A stretch of 64,000 nt of DNA from a bacterium OM1 bin76 (GCA_002238785.1 MPNA01000015.1:1-64000); one strand, 5' to 3'. Positions 19,724 to 29,084 are shown, counted from the first letter of the stretch. Notes: generated by a model from the letters alone, not told the origin. Made by a program: numbers and translations.

Positions 19724-20965
19724 ATGAGGCCCCGGCATATCCGCCTAACTTCTCACATAGACAGCCACGGACCCCAACCCCCACCCATCCAATGGGGAGC
19801 GGCTACTGCTTCTCAAAGAGGGCCGATAATCGCAACCTTGAGCAACCCCGACCATCGCAATGTGGTGGGAACGCACAGCGGGTCCTATGCCATCTACCGG
19901 GCGGTATCCATAGCACAGGGAAAGCTCGACCGCGATTATCGCGCCGATTTGACCAACACCGCGCCTACCCACCGTATAGGACCGAACCCCGCTTGGACGG
20001 ACCCCGGGCGGATTGTCTCCCTGGACCCATGGGGGGCGATGACCGGGGAGGCCTTTTCTGATCTGCTCTCCAAAGGCTATGACATCCGCCCCACCATCGC
20101 CGTCACCTCGGCCCACATCTTCATTCCCGAGTTGAAGGATGCCATCGGAGAGGGCAGGATCGTGCCCGATGGGTCGCTTTGTTTGCCCGACGGTTCCTGC
20201 CGAGTCACCAAGGCGGCCATCGAACCGGTCTGGCACCTCCCCAGCCTGGCGGAGAGGCTCAGTGTCGCCGAGCGAGACCTGCGGAGAATCCTGTTTGAAG
20301 AAACAGGCGGCATGTTCCCGGAGTTGGTGACCCGGTCGGATCTAGAGGTGTTCCTTCCTCCGATCGGAGGGCAGACCATTTACATTTTCGGCGATCCTGA
20401 CAGCCTGGCCGATCCCGACCAGATGCTGGCGGCCAGGGTTCATGACGAGTGCAACGGCTCGGATGTGTTCGGGTCGGACATATGCACCTGCCGGCCCTAC
20501 CTGGTCCACGGAATCGAGGTCTGCATACAGACTGCGTCAGAGGGAGGCGCCGGGCTCATCGTTTACAACCGCAAGGAGGGTCGGGCGCTGGGAGAGGTAA
20601 CCAAATTCCTGGTCTACAACGCTCGAAAGCGGCAGGAAGGTGGGGATCGTGCCGATGCCTACTTCACGCGGACCGAGTGTGTGGCGGGAGTGCAGGACGC
20701 TCGCCATCAGTTGCTCATGCCCGACTCCTTGCACTGGCTGGGCATCACCAGGATCGACAAGTTCGTATCCATGTCCGACGACAAGTACAGGGCCGTCACC
20801 CGCTCGGGGATAGAGATCGGCGAACGGCTCTCCATCCCTCCAGAGTTGGTGCCTGCTGACGCCTGGGTGGAGTTGGACGCCAAGGTGGCAGCCGGCTATT
20901 TCAGTGAAGAGGAGCCTCCCGACCAGATGGAGTTGGCAAAGACCAAAGGACGCCCTCTTCATTGA
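19724..20965 (+). CDS. URC1-type GTP-cyclohydrolase-II-like enzyme of uracil catabolism
   Basis: About 413 residues from ATG 19724 (ATG 19706 is also possible). The C-terminal half is related to RibA: ARVHDECNGSDVFGSDICTC carries three zinc cysteines, and YNRKEGRALGE matches the catalytic loop. The N-terminal half (RLTSHIDSHG, GTHSGSYAIYRA, NTAPTHRIGPNPAW, RPTIAVTSAHI) is not found in riboflavin RibA and is typical of the URC1/RibA-like family. In yeast Lachancea kluyveri, URC1 acts on uridine nucleotides in the URC uracil-degradation pathway. The neighbours urc4 and upp support this role over riboflavin synthesis. Confidence 0.82.
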   Translation: MRPRHIRLTSHIDSHGPQPPPIQWGAATASQRGPIIATLSNPDHRNVVGTHSGSYAIYRAVSIAQGKLDRDYRADLTNTAPTHRIGPNPAWTDPGRIVSLDPWGAMTGEAFSDLLSKGYDIRPTIAVTSAHIFIPELKDAIGEGRIVPDGSLCLPDGSCRVTKAAIEPVWHLPSLAERLSVAERDLRRILFEETGGMFPELVTRSDLEVFLPPIGGQTIYIFGDPDSLADPDQMLAARVHDECNGSDVFGSDICTCRPYLVHGIEVCIQTASEGGAGLIVYNRKEGRALGEVTKFLVYNARKRQEGGDRADAYFTRTECVAGVQDARHQLLMPDSLHWLGITRIDKFVSMSDDKYRAVTRSGIEIGERLSIPPELVPADAWVELDAKVAAGYFSEEEPPDQMELAKTKGRPLH

Positions 20966-22128
20966 CCGTCTCCGAACTGGACCTGCTCCGCCATCCTGAC
21001 ACCATCAGGCGCCAGGCCGACCGGATGCTCGCTCTTGCCGAGCAGCAAGAGTTGACCGGGTGGAAGATCTGTCTGGACAAGCTTCCGGCAGTGGCCGCAG
21101 TTGTGATCGAACTGACCCGATCCCGGTTCCCGGATCTGAAGGTGCCTGTCCACGGCCGCCGCCTTCACTTCAAGGTGGGCAATGCCGACCTCTGGCAGAC
21201 CCGCCCTCTTCCAAAGGCCAGAAGCCAGGCGGGCAGATCCGACGTGGAACTCATCGTGGTCTCAGTGCTGCTCGACGGGGGCAGCGGGCATCGATGGCGC
21301 TTTGCTGACTTGCAACTCAAGGAAGAACTGACCCGATCCGAGGGATTGGCAGTAGCCAGTTTCCGGGCCTGGGAGGAAGGGTTGTTTTCCGACGGCGGCC
21401 TCCCCCGCGCCGAGTCGGGCGCCCTCTCCAACCTCGCCGCCGAAGAGTTGGCGGACGGCTTTCAGGTCACAGACGACAACCCTCTGCTAGGGATTGAAGG
21501 GCGGGCTGCGCTGCTGCGATCTCTTGGAAGGGTGTCGGCAGGCTGGCCCGGCCGACGGGTGGGAGGCCTCTACGATGTGCTGTCGGACCACACCGCCCCT
21601 GACGGCTCCCTGTCGGCGGTGACGCTGCTGAGGATTCTGTTGACGGAGTTGGCCCCTCTATGGCCCGACTCCCCCATGGCAGAGGGTGAATTCCTAGGCG
21701 ACGTCTGGCCTTACCCACCCTTGGGAATGGTGCCCTTCCACAAACTCATCCAGTGGCTGGCGTATTCCTTGATAGAGCCATTGCACATGGCGGGAATCAC
21801 CGTGACCGAAGTGGATCGGTTGACTCCGCTGGCGGAATACCGAAACGGGGGACTGCTCATCGACGGGGGTGTCCTGACCCCCGTTACTCCTCAATGGCAA
21901 ACCACCCGACATCCGGTCTCCTCCCCCCTGGTGGTCGAGTGGCGGGCCCTGACCGTTGCTTTGATCAGCCGCCTGGCCGAGATGGTGCGTGGCGAGTTGG
22001 GCGTGGGACTTTCCATGGCCCAGATTCTGGAAGGTGGAACGTGGGCGGCCGGAAGGAAACTGGCGGCGGCAGCCCGGCCCGACCGCAGACCGCCGCTCAG
22101 GGTGATCAGCAACGGGACTATCTTCTGA
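20962..22128 (+). CDS. URC4/DUF1688 family protein of uracil catabolism
   Basis: 388 residues from TTG 20962, overlapping the urc1 stop by four bases. It matches what I recall of the DUF1688 (URC4) family: start RHPDTIRRQADRMLALAEQ, internal SRFPDLKVPVHGRRLHF, LGDVWPYPP and VPFHKLIQWLAYSLIEPL. The biochemical reaction is not settled; yeast genetics places URC4 in uracil degradation with URC1. Conserved coupling of the two families supports the call. Confidence 0.8.
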   Translation: MTVSELDLLRHPDTIRRQADRMLALAEQQELTGWKICLDKLPAVAAVVIELTRSRFPDLKVPVHGRRLHFKVGNADLWQTRPLPKARSQAGRSDVELIVVSVLLDGGSGHRWRFADLQLKEELTRSEGLAVASFRAWEEGLFSDGGLPRAESGALSNLAAEELADGFQVTDDNPLLGIEGRAALLRSLGRVSAGWPGRRVGGLYDVLSDHTAPDGSLSAVTLLRILLTELAPLWPDSPMAEGEFLGDVWPYPPLGMVPFHKLIQWLAYSLIEPLHMAGITVTEVDRLTPLAEYRNGGLLIDGGVLTPVTPQWQTTRHPVSSPLVVEWRALTVALISRLAEMVRGELGVGLSMAQILEGGTWAAGRKLAAAARPDRRPPLRVISNGTIF

Positions 22129-22130
22129 TC

Positions 22131-22778
22131 ATGGCATCCCGGACGCTCCATTCTCGTGTCCACGTGATCGACCATCCCCTGGTACAACACAAACTGACCC
22201 TGATGAGGAAACGTGAGACCAGTTCCAGCGCGTTCCGCAGGCTCGCTTCCGAGATCTCGGGCCTCCTGGCCTATGAGGTGACTCGTCACCATCCATTGAC
22301 ACCCACCCGGATCAACACACCGATGAGGCCTATGACCGCCTTCCTCCTGGACGGAAAGAAGTTGGTTGTGATCTCCATCCTGCGTGCCGGTATCGCCATC
22401 GCCGACGGGATCATCTCCGCGATCCCTTCGGCACGAATAGGCCACATCGGTCTATACCGGGACCGGCGGACCGAGATGACGGTGGAGTACTACTTCAAGG
22501 CCCCCCGAAACATGTCTGATCGGACCGCCTTGGTGGTGGACCCGATGGTGGCCACCGGTCACTCCGCGGAGGCTGCCATCGCCCGGGTTAAGAGCACCAG
22601 TCCCAAAGAGTTGGTCTTCATCTGTCTGATTGCGGCGCCCGAAGGTGTGGAGTACCTACATAAATACCATCCCGACGTTCCCATCTACTGCGCGGCCGTG
22701 GATGAAGGATTGGACTCTTCCGGCTACATAGTGCCCGGGTTCGGTGATGCAGGTGATCGGATCTTCGGCACCAAATAG
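22131..22778 (+). CDS. upp: Uracil phosphoribosyltransferase
   Basis: 215 residues from ATG 22131, two bases after urc4. It makes UMP from uracil and PRPP. HPLVQHKLTLMRKRETSSSAFR, ISILRAGIAI and the PRPP loop VVDPMVATGHSA (usually DPMLATGGS) are family motifs; the C-terminal VPGFGDAGDRIFGT binds uracil. In the URC pathway, Upp (URC6 in yeast) performs the first step, so here it probably serves catabolism as well as salvage. Confidence 0.95.
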   Translation: MASRTLHSRVHVIDHPLVQHKLTLMRKRETSSSAFRRLASEISGLLAYEVTRHHPLTPTRINTPMRPMTAFLLDGKKLVVISILRAGIAIADGIISAIPSARIGHIGLYRDRRTEMTVEYYFKAPRNMSDRTALVVDPMVATGHSAEAAIARVKSTSPKELVFICLIAAPEGVEYLHKYHPDVPIYCAAVDEGLDSSGYIVPGFGDAGDRIFGTK

Positions 22779-22786
22779 CCAAGCTC

Positions 22787-23671
22787 CTAATTGAGGACCA
22801 CCTCCGGGATCAGCAGGGTTCCCCTCCGTCGATAGACGCCCCATAAACGGCCTGCGTCGTCGAGTATTCGCAAGTAACTTCCCTCGCTCAGCCCCCGGGT
22901 CTGGTCGGAGGGGATGCGCCTGCCGTTTCGCACCTGCTCCACCGTCTCCTCCGCGACCGTCCATCCCGGCAGGTCGGCAAGGCCTTCGGCTGGAGAGAGC
23001 ATCCACCCCTCCCAGTGTCCGAGATCCTCTGGCCCCGGGCCACTGGCCGGCACCTCCCCGACCGCCAGGCTACCTACCCGGGTCCTTCGCAGGGCTACCA
23101 GATGGGCCCGTCCACCCAGGGCCATGGCAATGTCATCAGCCAGGCTCCTCACATACACACCCTTGCCGCACACCACCCGCAGTCCCACCAGGGGATATCG
23201 TCCCTCCTCGAAACTCGTGACCTCCAAAGAGTGCACGGTAACCTGTCGTGCCGGTCGTTCCACCTCCTTTCCTTCCCTGGCCAGTTCATACAGACGTCTT
23301 CCCCCAATCTTCACCGCCGACACCATGGGCGGAGTCTGGCTGATCTCTCCAACGAAGGAACCCAGCACCGACCCCACATCCACCTGCGACACCGGCATCT
23401 CTTTGGTGCTCACCTCCTGACCGTCGGCATCCAAGGTGTCGGTGGCCACCCCGAAGCGGGCCCGCGCCAAGTATTCCTTGGGCAGTGGTTGGATAAACCG
23501 TATCAGTCTGGTGACCCTGCCCACCGCCACCACCAAGGCGCCGGTGGCCATCGGATCGAGCGTCCCGGCGTGACCCACCTTGCGAATCCCCACCGCCCTG
23601 CGAACCGCAGCCACCATGTCATGGGAAGTGACGCCCGAGGGTTTGTCGAGAACCAGAAAGCCTTCAGGCAA
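22787..23671 (-). CDS. truB: tRNA pseudouridine-55 synthase
   Basis: 294 residues from TTG 23671, which overlaps the nrnA stop by eight bases; the frame is open to 23773 but that part lies inside nrnA. LPEGFLVLDKPSGVTSHD is the TruB N-terminus; GHAGTLDPMATG contains the catalytic Asp; RLIRFI, PPMVSAVKIGGRRLYELAREG and GVYVRSLADDIA follow. It modifies U55 in the T loop of tRNA. Last gene of the rimP-nusA-infB operon. Confidence 0.93.
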   Translation of the reverse strand: MPEGFLVLDKPSGVTSHDMVAAVRRAVGIRKVGHAGTLDPMATGALVVAVGRVTRLIRFIQPLPKEYLARARFGVATDTLDADGQEVSTKEMPVSQVDVGSVLGSFVGEISQTPPMVSAVKIGGRRLYELAREGKEVERPARQVTVHSLEVTSFEEGRYPLVGLRVVCGKGVYVRSLADDIAMALGGRAHLVALRRTRVGSLAVGEVPASGPGPEDLGHWEGWMLSPAEGLADLPGWTVAEETVEQVRNGRRIPSDQTRGLSEGSYLRILDDAGRLWGVYRRRGTLLIPEVVLN

Positions 23672-24644
23672 GCGGGATTCTCTCCAAGACCGCCTGCAGT
23701 ACCTCCGCAGGTCCGCCCTGGAAGCGGAACCCAGCGGCGTTGTGATGTCCGCCTCCTCCCAGATCCGAGGCAAGAGATCCCACGTCCACCTGCCCCCGGG
23801 AACGAAGACTCACCCGAACGTGCCGACCCACAGTTTCCCTGATCAGCATGGCTACCTGGGCCTCGCGGGGCAGTCGCACCAGATCGATCAGCAATTCGGT
23901 GTCCTCACCGTTGAGAGAAGCGGCCTGCAAATCTTCGATGTACAGAACGGACCAGACAACCTTCCTGCCGGTATCCAATCGGGCGCGGCTCAACACCGCT
24001 CCGGCCACCGCAAGCAACCCGAATGGTTCCTCCTCGAAGACGGCCTGACCGATCACTTCCGGGCGGGCGCCTGCCTCCAGAAGCCGCGCCGCGATTCTAT
24101 GGGTCCGAGGTGTGGTGTTGGAATACTGGAACCTTCCGGTGTCGGTCACCAACCCGGTGAGCAGGCAGGTTGCCACCTCTTCGTCGATGGGCCAGCCCAA
24201 CTCCAGAATCAACTCATAGACCAGTTCGACGGTGGCAGCCGCACCGGGATCGATGACATCGACCGTTCCGAATCCCACATTAGAGATGTGATGGTCCACC
24301 ACCACCAGATTCTCCACCTGCTCTGCAATCGAGGCCAACTCCCCCAGCCTGTCAAGAGAAGCGCAATCGAAGGCAACCAATGTTTGCGGCGGCTCCGAGG
24401 AAATCAGCGCCGGCGAGAGCGAATCGGGGGCAAGGAACCGGTACCGGCTCGGAAGCTCACCCGGCGGGGGTACCGCAACGCGCACTTGCAGGCCGGCCAA
24501 ACGAGCCGAGACGGCGAAACCCAGCATGGAACCCAAGGCATCGCCGTCCGGGCGTTCGTGACAGACCGCCCCCAGCGTCACCGACTCCCTTATCGTCGCC
24601 GCTGCCTGCCGCATCGGTTCATCTATCTGCACCGGCCGGTTCAT
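23664..24644 (-). CDS. nrnA: DHH-family oligoribonuclease / pAp phosphatase (NrnA type)
   Basis: 326 residues. DHH domain: HERPDGDALGSM, FDCAS, VVDHH and LVTDTGRFQY; DHHA1 domain: RSRGQVDVGSLASDLGGGGHHNAAGF. NrnA degrades nanoRNA and 3'-phosphoadenosine 5'-phosphate. The location between rbfA and truB is the usual actinobacterial and firmicute context. The start overlaps the rbfA stop by one base. Confidence 0.9.
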   Translation of the reverse strand: MNRPVQIDEPMRQAAATIRESVTLGAVCHERPDGDALGSMLGFAVSARLAGLQVRVAVPPPGELPSRYRFLAPDSLSPALISSEPPQTLVAFDCASLDRLGELASIAEQVENLVVVDHHISNVGFGTVDVIDPGAAATVELVYELILELGWPIDEEVATCLLTGLVTDTGRFQYSNTTPRTHRIAARLLEAGARPEVIGQAVFEEEPFGLLAVAGAVLSRARLDTGRKVVWSVLYIEDLQAASLNGEDTELLIDLVRLPREAQVAMLIRETVGRHVRVSLRSRGQVDVGSLASDLGGGGHHNAAGFRFQGGPAEVLQAVLERIPLA

Positions 24645-25006
24645 TACCCACCCCCCGGATCCCGGTTAGCCGCCTTCCTGAGGAGACGCTCGATCCTCTG
24701 CCCTCCGAGCACCCCCTGATCGGGCTGAAAGTCCAGTCGAGGTGTGTACTTGAGTCGGACCTGGGATGCCAGACGCCCCTGCAGTCGTCCCGCCGCCGAA
24801 TTCAGACCGTCCCCAACCTCTTCCAGCCGGGCCAGATCGGCCACCGAATAGAACACCACCGCCCGTCGCAGGTCGGGGGAAGTGTCCACTCCGGTGATCG
24901 TCACCAAACCCAGTCTCGGATCCGAGAGGTGATGTACCTCATCGGCCAAGACCTCCCAGATGATCGAGTTGACCCGCCTCATGCGGGGAAAGCGGCCACT
25001 TCGCAT
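24644..25006 (-). CDS. rbfA: Ribosome-binding factor A
   Basis: 120 residues, a KH-like single-domain protein needed for 30S maturation and 16S 5' end processing. RMRRVNSIIWEVLADEVHHLSDPRLG and VTITGVDTSPDLRRAVVFYSV are family motifs; KYTPRLDFQPD is near the C-terminus. Between the DUF503 gene and nrnA in the translation operon. Confidence 0.92.
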   Translation of the reverse strand: MRSGRFPRMRRVNSIIWEVLADEVHHLSDPRLGLVTITGVDTSPDLRRAVVFYSVADLARLEEVGDGLNSAAGRLQGRLASQVRLKYTPRLDFQPDQGVLGGQRIERLLRKAANRDPGGG

Positions 25007-25009
25007 CGC

Positions 25010-25315
25010 TCATAAGTCCCTGGGTTCGGGATGATCGAGGTACGAGATCATGACTTGAACGACATCCACGTCGTGCCTGCGGTCAAGAAACCGCTCCGCC
25101 CGCTGCATCATCCTCTCCAACTCCCGTCGGTTGGTGGCCACCACCGCCACTCCCAGTCCACAGCGACGCCACCGATCTTGATGGTCCACCTCAGCCACCG
25201 AGAAGGAAGCCATCCTGCGCAAGCCCTCCACGACAGGCCGGAGAACCGCACGCTTCTCCTTCAGCGACCGGGTGGCGGGAAGCGATAACTCGAAACGCAC
25301 AGCCGCCGCCTCCAT
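25010..25315 (-). CDS. DUF503 family protein (YlxP-like)
   Basis: 101 residues. FELSLPATRSLKEKRAVLRPVV, AEVDHQDRWRRCGLGVAVVA and VMISYLDHPE match DUF503, small proteins usually found between infB and rbfA. YlxP is linked to ribosome small-subunit work, but the exact role is unclear. Its ATG overlaps the infB stop by one base, so translation is coupled. Confidence 0.88.
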   Translation of the reverse strand: MEAAAVRFELSLPATRSLKEKRAVLRPVVEGLRRMASFSVAEVDHQDRWRRCGLGVAVVATNRRELERMMQRAERFLDRRHDVDVVQVMISYLDHPEPRDL

Positions 25316-27369
25316 CAGGTGGGCACGACCTCCCTGACGGCGAAAGCTTCAATCAGATCCCCCTCCTTCACATCGTTGTAACGCTCCAGGACTATTCCGC
25401 ATTCAAGGCCGAAGGGGACTTCCTCAACATCCTGTTTGAAGCGCCGCAGGGAAGAAACGGAACCGGTGTAGATCACCACATCGTTGCGGTACAGTCGTGC
25501 ATCCGCGCCTTGGGAGATCCGCCCTTCGGTGACAAAGCATCCAGCCGCCACTGCTCTGGGTACTCGGAAGAGCGCCCGGACCTCGGCGGTTCCCAGGATC
25601 TCTTCGTGTTCCTCGGGAGCAAGCTTGCCCACCAGCATCTGCTCAACATCGTCCAACAACTCGTAGATGACCGAGTAAGAACGCATCTCGATCCCCCGCT
25701 GCCGAGCCTCGCGGGCCGCTTTGCTTTCAGCCCGGACATTGAATCCCACAATCACCGCTCCGGTGACATCACTCAGATTCACGTCGTTGAGATTGATGCC
25801 GCCCACTGCAGAGTGGACGATGGAGATACGCCCCTTTTCCCGCGTGATCTTGCCGATCGCCTCCCGGAGGGTCTCAACTGAACCGTGAAGGTCGCCCTTC
25901 ACTATAAGGCGCAACTCGCCTTCCGTCGCCTGCAACTGCTCAAGATGATGCACGAACCGGTCCCTGGCGGAGGGCATCTCTGCTCTGATTCTGGTTTCCC
26001 GGTCAATGTCGGCCTGATCCGAAGCCATTTGCCGGGCCCGACGCTCGTTCTTGACCACTTCGAATCCCTCCCCGGCCTCGGGGACCTTGCTCCAACCCAT
26101 AACCAGCACCGGCGCCGAAGGCCCTGCGCTGTTGACCTGTTTGCCTTCGTGGTTGAACATGGCTCTCACCCGTCCCGACACCGCCCCAGCCACCAAGGCG
26201 TTGCCACGCCGCAATGTCCCCCGCTGCACGATCACAGTGGCAACGGGTCCCCTTCCCTGATCGAGTCTCGAATCCACCACCACACCCGACGCCACTGGCT
26301 TGGGAGAGGCTTTCAGTTCCTTGATCTGCGCCATGAGATCCAGGGTCTCCAACAAGTCGTCCAAACCGTCGCCCCTGGTAGCGGAGATTTCCACACTGGG
26401 AACATCTCCTCCGAGTTCTTCTGTAATGACATTCTGCTCGGTGAGCTTGGCCCGAACCCCCACAGGATCGGCGCCGGGGCGGTCAATCTTGTTGATGGCC
26501 ACCAGCACGTCGACTCCCGCGGCCCGGGCATGGCTGATCGCTTCCACCGTCTGCGGCATGACGCCATCATCGGCGGCGATCACCAACACGACGATGTCGG
26601 TAAGTTCGGCTCCCCTCGCCCTGAGGGTGGTGAAAGCCTCATGGCCCGGCGTATCGATGAACGTGATCGGGTTCCCTGCCACCGTGGCCTGGTAAGCACC
26701 GATGTGCTGCGTGATGCCACCGGCCTCCCCTGATACCACATCAGTACGACGCAAGGCATCCAGCAAAGTGGTCTTTCCATGATCGACATGTCCCATGACC
26801 GTTACGATCGGCGGCCGCTCTTTCAAATCCTTCGGATTGTCCTGGGGCACATCCCGCAGGCGCACCACCGGCCCTCTCTCGGGTTCGGACTCGATTACCT
26901 CAACCAGCACTCCAAAGCTCTCACCCACGCCTTCCATCAACTCCCGGGGCATCCGCTGACCGGCGCCCACCATTCTCCCCAAGCCGATCAGTTTTGCCAC
27001 CACCTCGTTCACCGGCACTTCAATGGCCTCGGCGTACTCAAGAACCAGGGCCGTATCCTGAACCTCCACAACCCGTTCCTCGTCATCGTCGGCATCGTCC
27101 TGAGGCTGGATCTCAGGCTGCTCGGCGATTGGCGGGTCCGGTTGAACTATCGGCTTAGGCGCCGATGGCGTCAATAGCGGTTCTGGCGCCCGCTTCTTTT
27201 CCGTTTTCGGCTCACCGACCAACGCGAAGCGCACCAACTCGGCTTCCTCATTGGAGATCGTGGAAGAGGCGGCTTTCACCGTCAATCCGATCGCCGTGGC
27301 CTGCTGTAACACCTCCTGGGTTGCAAGACCCAGATCACGGGCGATTTGATAAATCCTGACCCTACTCAT
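25315..27369 (-). CDS. infB: Translation initiation factor IF-2
   Basis: 684 residues, shorter than the E. coli form because the linker is reduced. N-terminal domain MSRVRIYQIARDLGLATQEVLQ; a charged Pro-rich linker at about 52-100; G domain with G1 GHVDHGKT (193-200), DTPGHEAF and NKID; then the domains that bind fMet-tRNA. It begins 20 bases after nusA, with no ylxR gene between. Confidence 0.96.
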   Translation of the reverse strand: MSRVRIYQIARDLGLATQEVLQQATAIGLTVKAASSTISNEEAELVRFALVGEPKTEKKRAPEPLLTPSAPKPIVQPDPPIAEQPEIQPQDDADDDEERVVEVQDTALVLEYAEAIEVPVNEVVAKLIGLGRMVGAGQRMPRELMEGVGESFGVLVEVIESEPERGPVVRLRDVPQDNPKDLKERPPIVTVMGHVDHGKTTLLDALRRTDVVSGEAGGITQHIGAYQATVAGNPITFIDTPGHEAFTTLRARGAELTDIVVLVIAADDGVMPQTVEAISHARAAGVDVLVAINKIDRPGADPVGVRAKLTEQNVITEELGGDVPSVEISATRGDGLDDLLETLDLMAQIKELKASPKPVASGVVVDSRLDQGRGPVATVIVQRGTLRRGNALVAGAVSGRVRAMFNHEGKQVNSAGPSAPVLVMGWSKVPEAGEGFEVVKNERRARQMASDQADIDRETRIRAEMPSARDRFVHHLEQLQATEGELRLIVKGDLHGSVETLREAIGKITREKGRISIVHSAVGGINLNDVNLSDVTGAVIVGFNVRAESKAAREARQRGIEMRSYSVIYELLDDVEQMLVGKLAPEEHEEILGTAEVRALFRVPRAVAAGCFVTEGRISQGADARLYRNDVVIYTGSVSSLRRFKQDVEEVPFGLECGIVLERYNDVKEGDLIEAFAVREVVPT

Positions 27370-27389
27370 CGCAAGAAAGACCCCGCCCG

Positions 27390-28496
27390 CTAGGAGGCGG
27401 ATGCCTGGGAACCAGGGCTTGGGGGCAGAGGCCGGGCGGCAGGCCTGGGACCCGTTCTGGGTCTGGCGCCCGAAGGCGGTCTTGATCTATGTTGGCGTCC
27501 GGCTGCGTCCGAGCCTGGAGAAGGCGGAGGCTCATCAGAACGGATGTCGATCCGGTAGCCGGTCAAGCGGGCGGCCAGACGAGCATTCTGGCCTTCCTTG
27601 CCGATGGCGAGGGAGAGTTGGTGCTCAGAGACGATCACTTCGGCGCTCTTCTCTTCTTCATCGATCCTGACTTCGCGAATCCGGGCCGGTCCCAGGGCGT
27701 CGGCAATGAATGCCGCCACGTCCTCCTGGTATTGAACGACATCCACCTTCTCGTTGCGCAGTTCTTTCACCACCTGCTGCACGCGGGAACCCCTGGCGCC
27801 CACACAGGCTCCGCGGGGATCCACGTTGGGATCGTTAGAAACCACTGCAATCTTGGTGCGATGACCGGGTTCGCGGGCGATGGCCACGATCTCCACGACC
27901 CCTTCCACCAACTCGGGGACCTCTAACTCCAGCAGTCGCCGCACCAGGTCCGGATGGGACCGGCTCAGGATGATCTGCGGCCCTTTGGGTTCGTTCTTCA
28001 CCTCCAGAATGAGCGCTTTGGCTCGGTTGCCCCGATCCAGCATCTGATGGGGAATACGTTCGGAGGCCGGCATCAGCGCCTCGGCGTTGCCCAGATCGAA
28101 GATAACGTAGCGACCGTCCACCTGCTGCACGATCCCGGTGACCAGATCGCCTTCCCGTCCGGCGTAAGCGGCATAGATCTGTTCACGCTTGGCGATCCGC
28201 AACCTCTGAGCGATGACCTGCTTGGCAGTTTGGGCGGCAATTCGCCCGAACTCTTGAGACCCATCCTCCCACTCTCGGACGACCGCCCCTTCTTCATCCA
28301 GTATCTGACCAAAGACCCTGATGTCCCCGGAATCGGGATCGATGGTGACCCGGGCTTCCTCGGCCCTGCCGGAGGTGCGCTTGTAGGCAGAGACCAATGC
28401 GTTCGCCAGGGCATCCAGAATCGTCTCCACCGGCACACCCCGCTCCCGCTCCAGCAACTCCAGCGCCTCCATCACCTGATAGTCGATCTTCATCAT
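27390..28496 (-). CDS. nusA: Transcription termination/antitermination factor NusA
   Basis: 368 residues from the ATG at 28496, which overlaps the rimP stop; ATG 28493 directly follows. It has an N-terminal RNAP-binding domain (MEALELLERERGVPVETILDALANALVSAYKR), S1 domain (GDLVTGIVQQVDGRYVIFDLG) and KH1/KH2 (VDPRGACVGARGSRVQQVVKEL; LSLAIGKEGQNARLAARLTG). The tail is Pro/Arg/Ser-rich and lacks acidic repeats. Regulates pausing, termination and antitermination. Confidence 0.95.
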   Translation of the reverse strand: MMKIDYQVMEALELLERERGVPVETILDALANALVSAYKRTSGRAEEARVTIDPDSGDIRVFGQILDEEGAVVREWEDGSQEFGRIAAQTAKQVIAQRLRIAKREQIYAAYAGREGDLVTGIVQQVDGRYVIFDLGNAEALMPASERIPHQMLDRGNRAKALILEVKNEPKGPQIILSRSHPDLVRRLLELEVPELVEGVVEIVAIAREPGHRTKIAVVSNDPNVDPRGACVGARGSRVQQVVKELRNEKVDVVQYQEDVAAFIADALGPARIREVRIDEEEKSAEVIVSEHQLSLAIGKEGQNARLAARLTGYRIDIRSDEPPPSPGSDAAGRQHRSRPPSGARPRTGPRPAARPLPPSPGSQASAS

Positions 28497-29005
28497 GTTG
28501 CTTTGCCCTTCCCGGGCTTGGGTGCGGCTTGCCACCGGAAGACGGTACGGGCGGAGAGGACCTCGCTATAGGCAAACCACTGGGGATCACCATCTACCGA
28601 AACTTCACATCCCTGTTGGTCGGCCGACGCCAACCGGCCCCGGAAGGTGTGGACCCTGTCGCCGGTCCGAACCTTCAGCACCACCTCCCGATCGACCGAC
28701 TTTTCAAAGTGGCGGGCTGTACGGAGCCTGCGCTCCAAACCGGGGGAAGTTACTTCCAGGCGATAGGGGCCTTGCAGATCGGCATCCGCGTCCAGCAGTC
28801 TCGACAACCGGCGGGAGGTCTCTGCCAGACGCTCAAGGGTGACTCCTCCCTGACCGTCCACCACCACCCGGAGCACCCGGGCGCCTCCACCGCCCATCAA
28901 TTGGAGGTCATCCAACTCTAGGTGCTCGGCTTCCAGGTACGGGCCTATCAGACCCCGCAGCCTTTGGGCCGTGGTGAGCCTGGGCATGGTGTCGGTTTTG
29001 CTCAT
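28493..29005 (-). CDS. rimP: Ribosome maturation factor RimP
   Basis: 170 residues from ATG 29005, which has AAGGAG 10 bases upstream; the frame is open further but unconserved. YLEAEHLELDDLQL, VLRVVVDGQGGVTLERLAETSRRLSRLLD and YRLEVTSPGLERRL are RimP signatures. It assists 30S assembly and heads the nusA-infB operon. Confidence 0.92.
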   Translation of the reverse strand: MSKTDTMPRLTTAQRLRGLIGPYLEAEHLELDDLQLMGGGGARVLRVVVDGQGGVTLERLAETSRRLSRLLDADADLQGPYRLEVTSPGLERRLRTARHFEKSVDREVVLKVRTGDRVHTFRGRLASADQQGCEVSVDGDPQWFAYSEVLSARTVFRWQAAPKPGKGKAT

Positions 29006-29084
29006 ACGGGCGCGCTTCTCCTTGTCGAGCCTAAGTCTAGCCGCGAGCCCGACCCTCGGTCTTCGGGTGATATTCTCCCCGAAG

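Noticed and set aside
20200-20860. Riboflavin-pathway GTP cyclohydrolase II
   Set aside because: The zinc site is shared, but the extra N-terminal half and the adjacent urc4 and upp genes indicate the URC1 branch.
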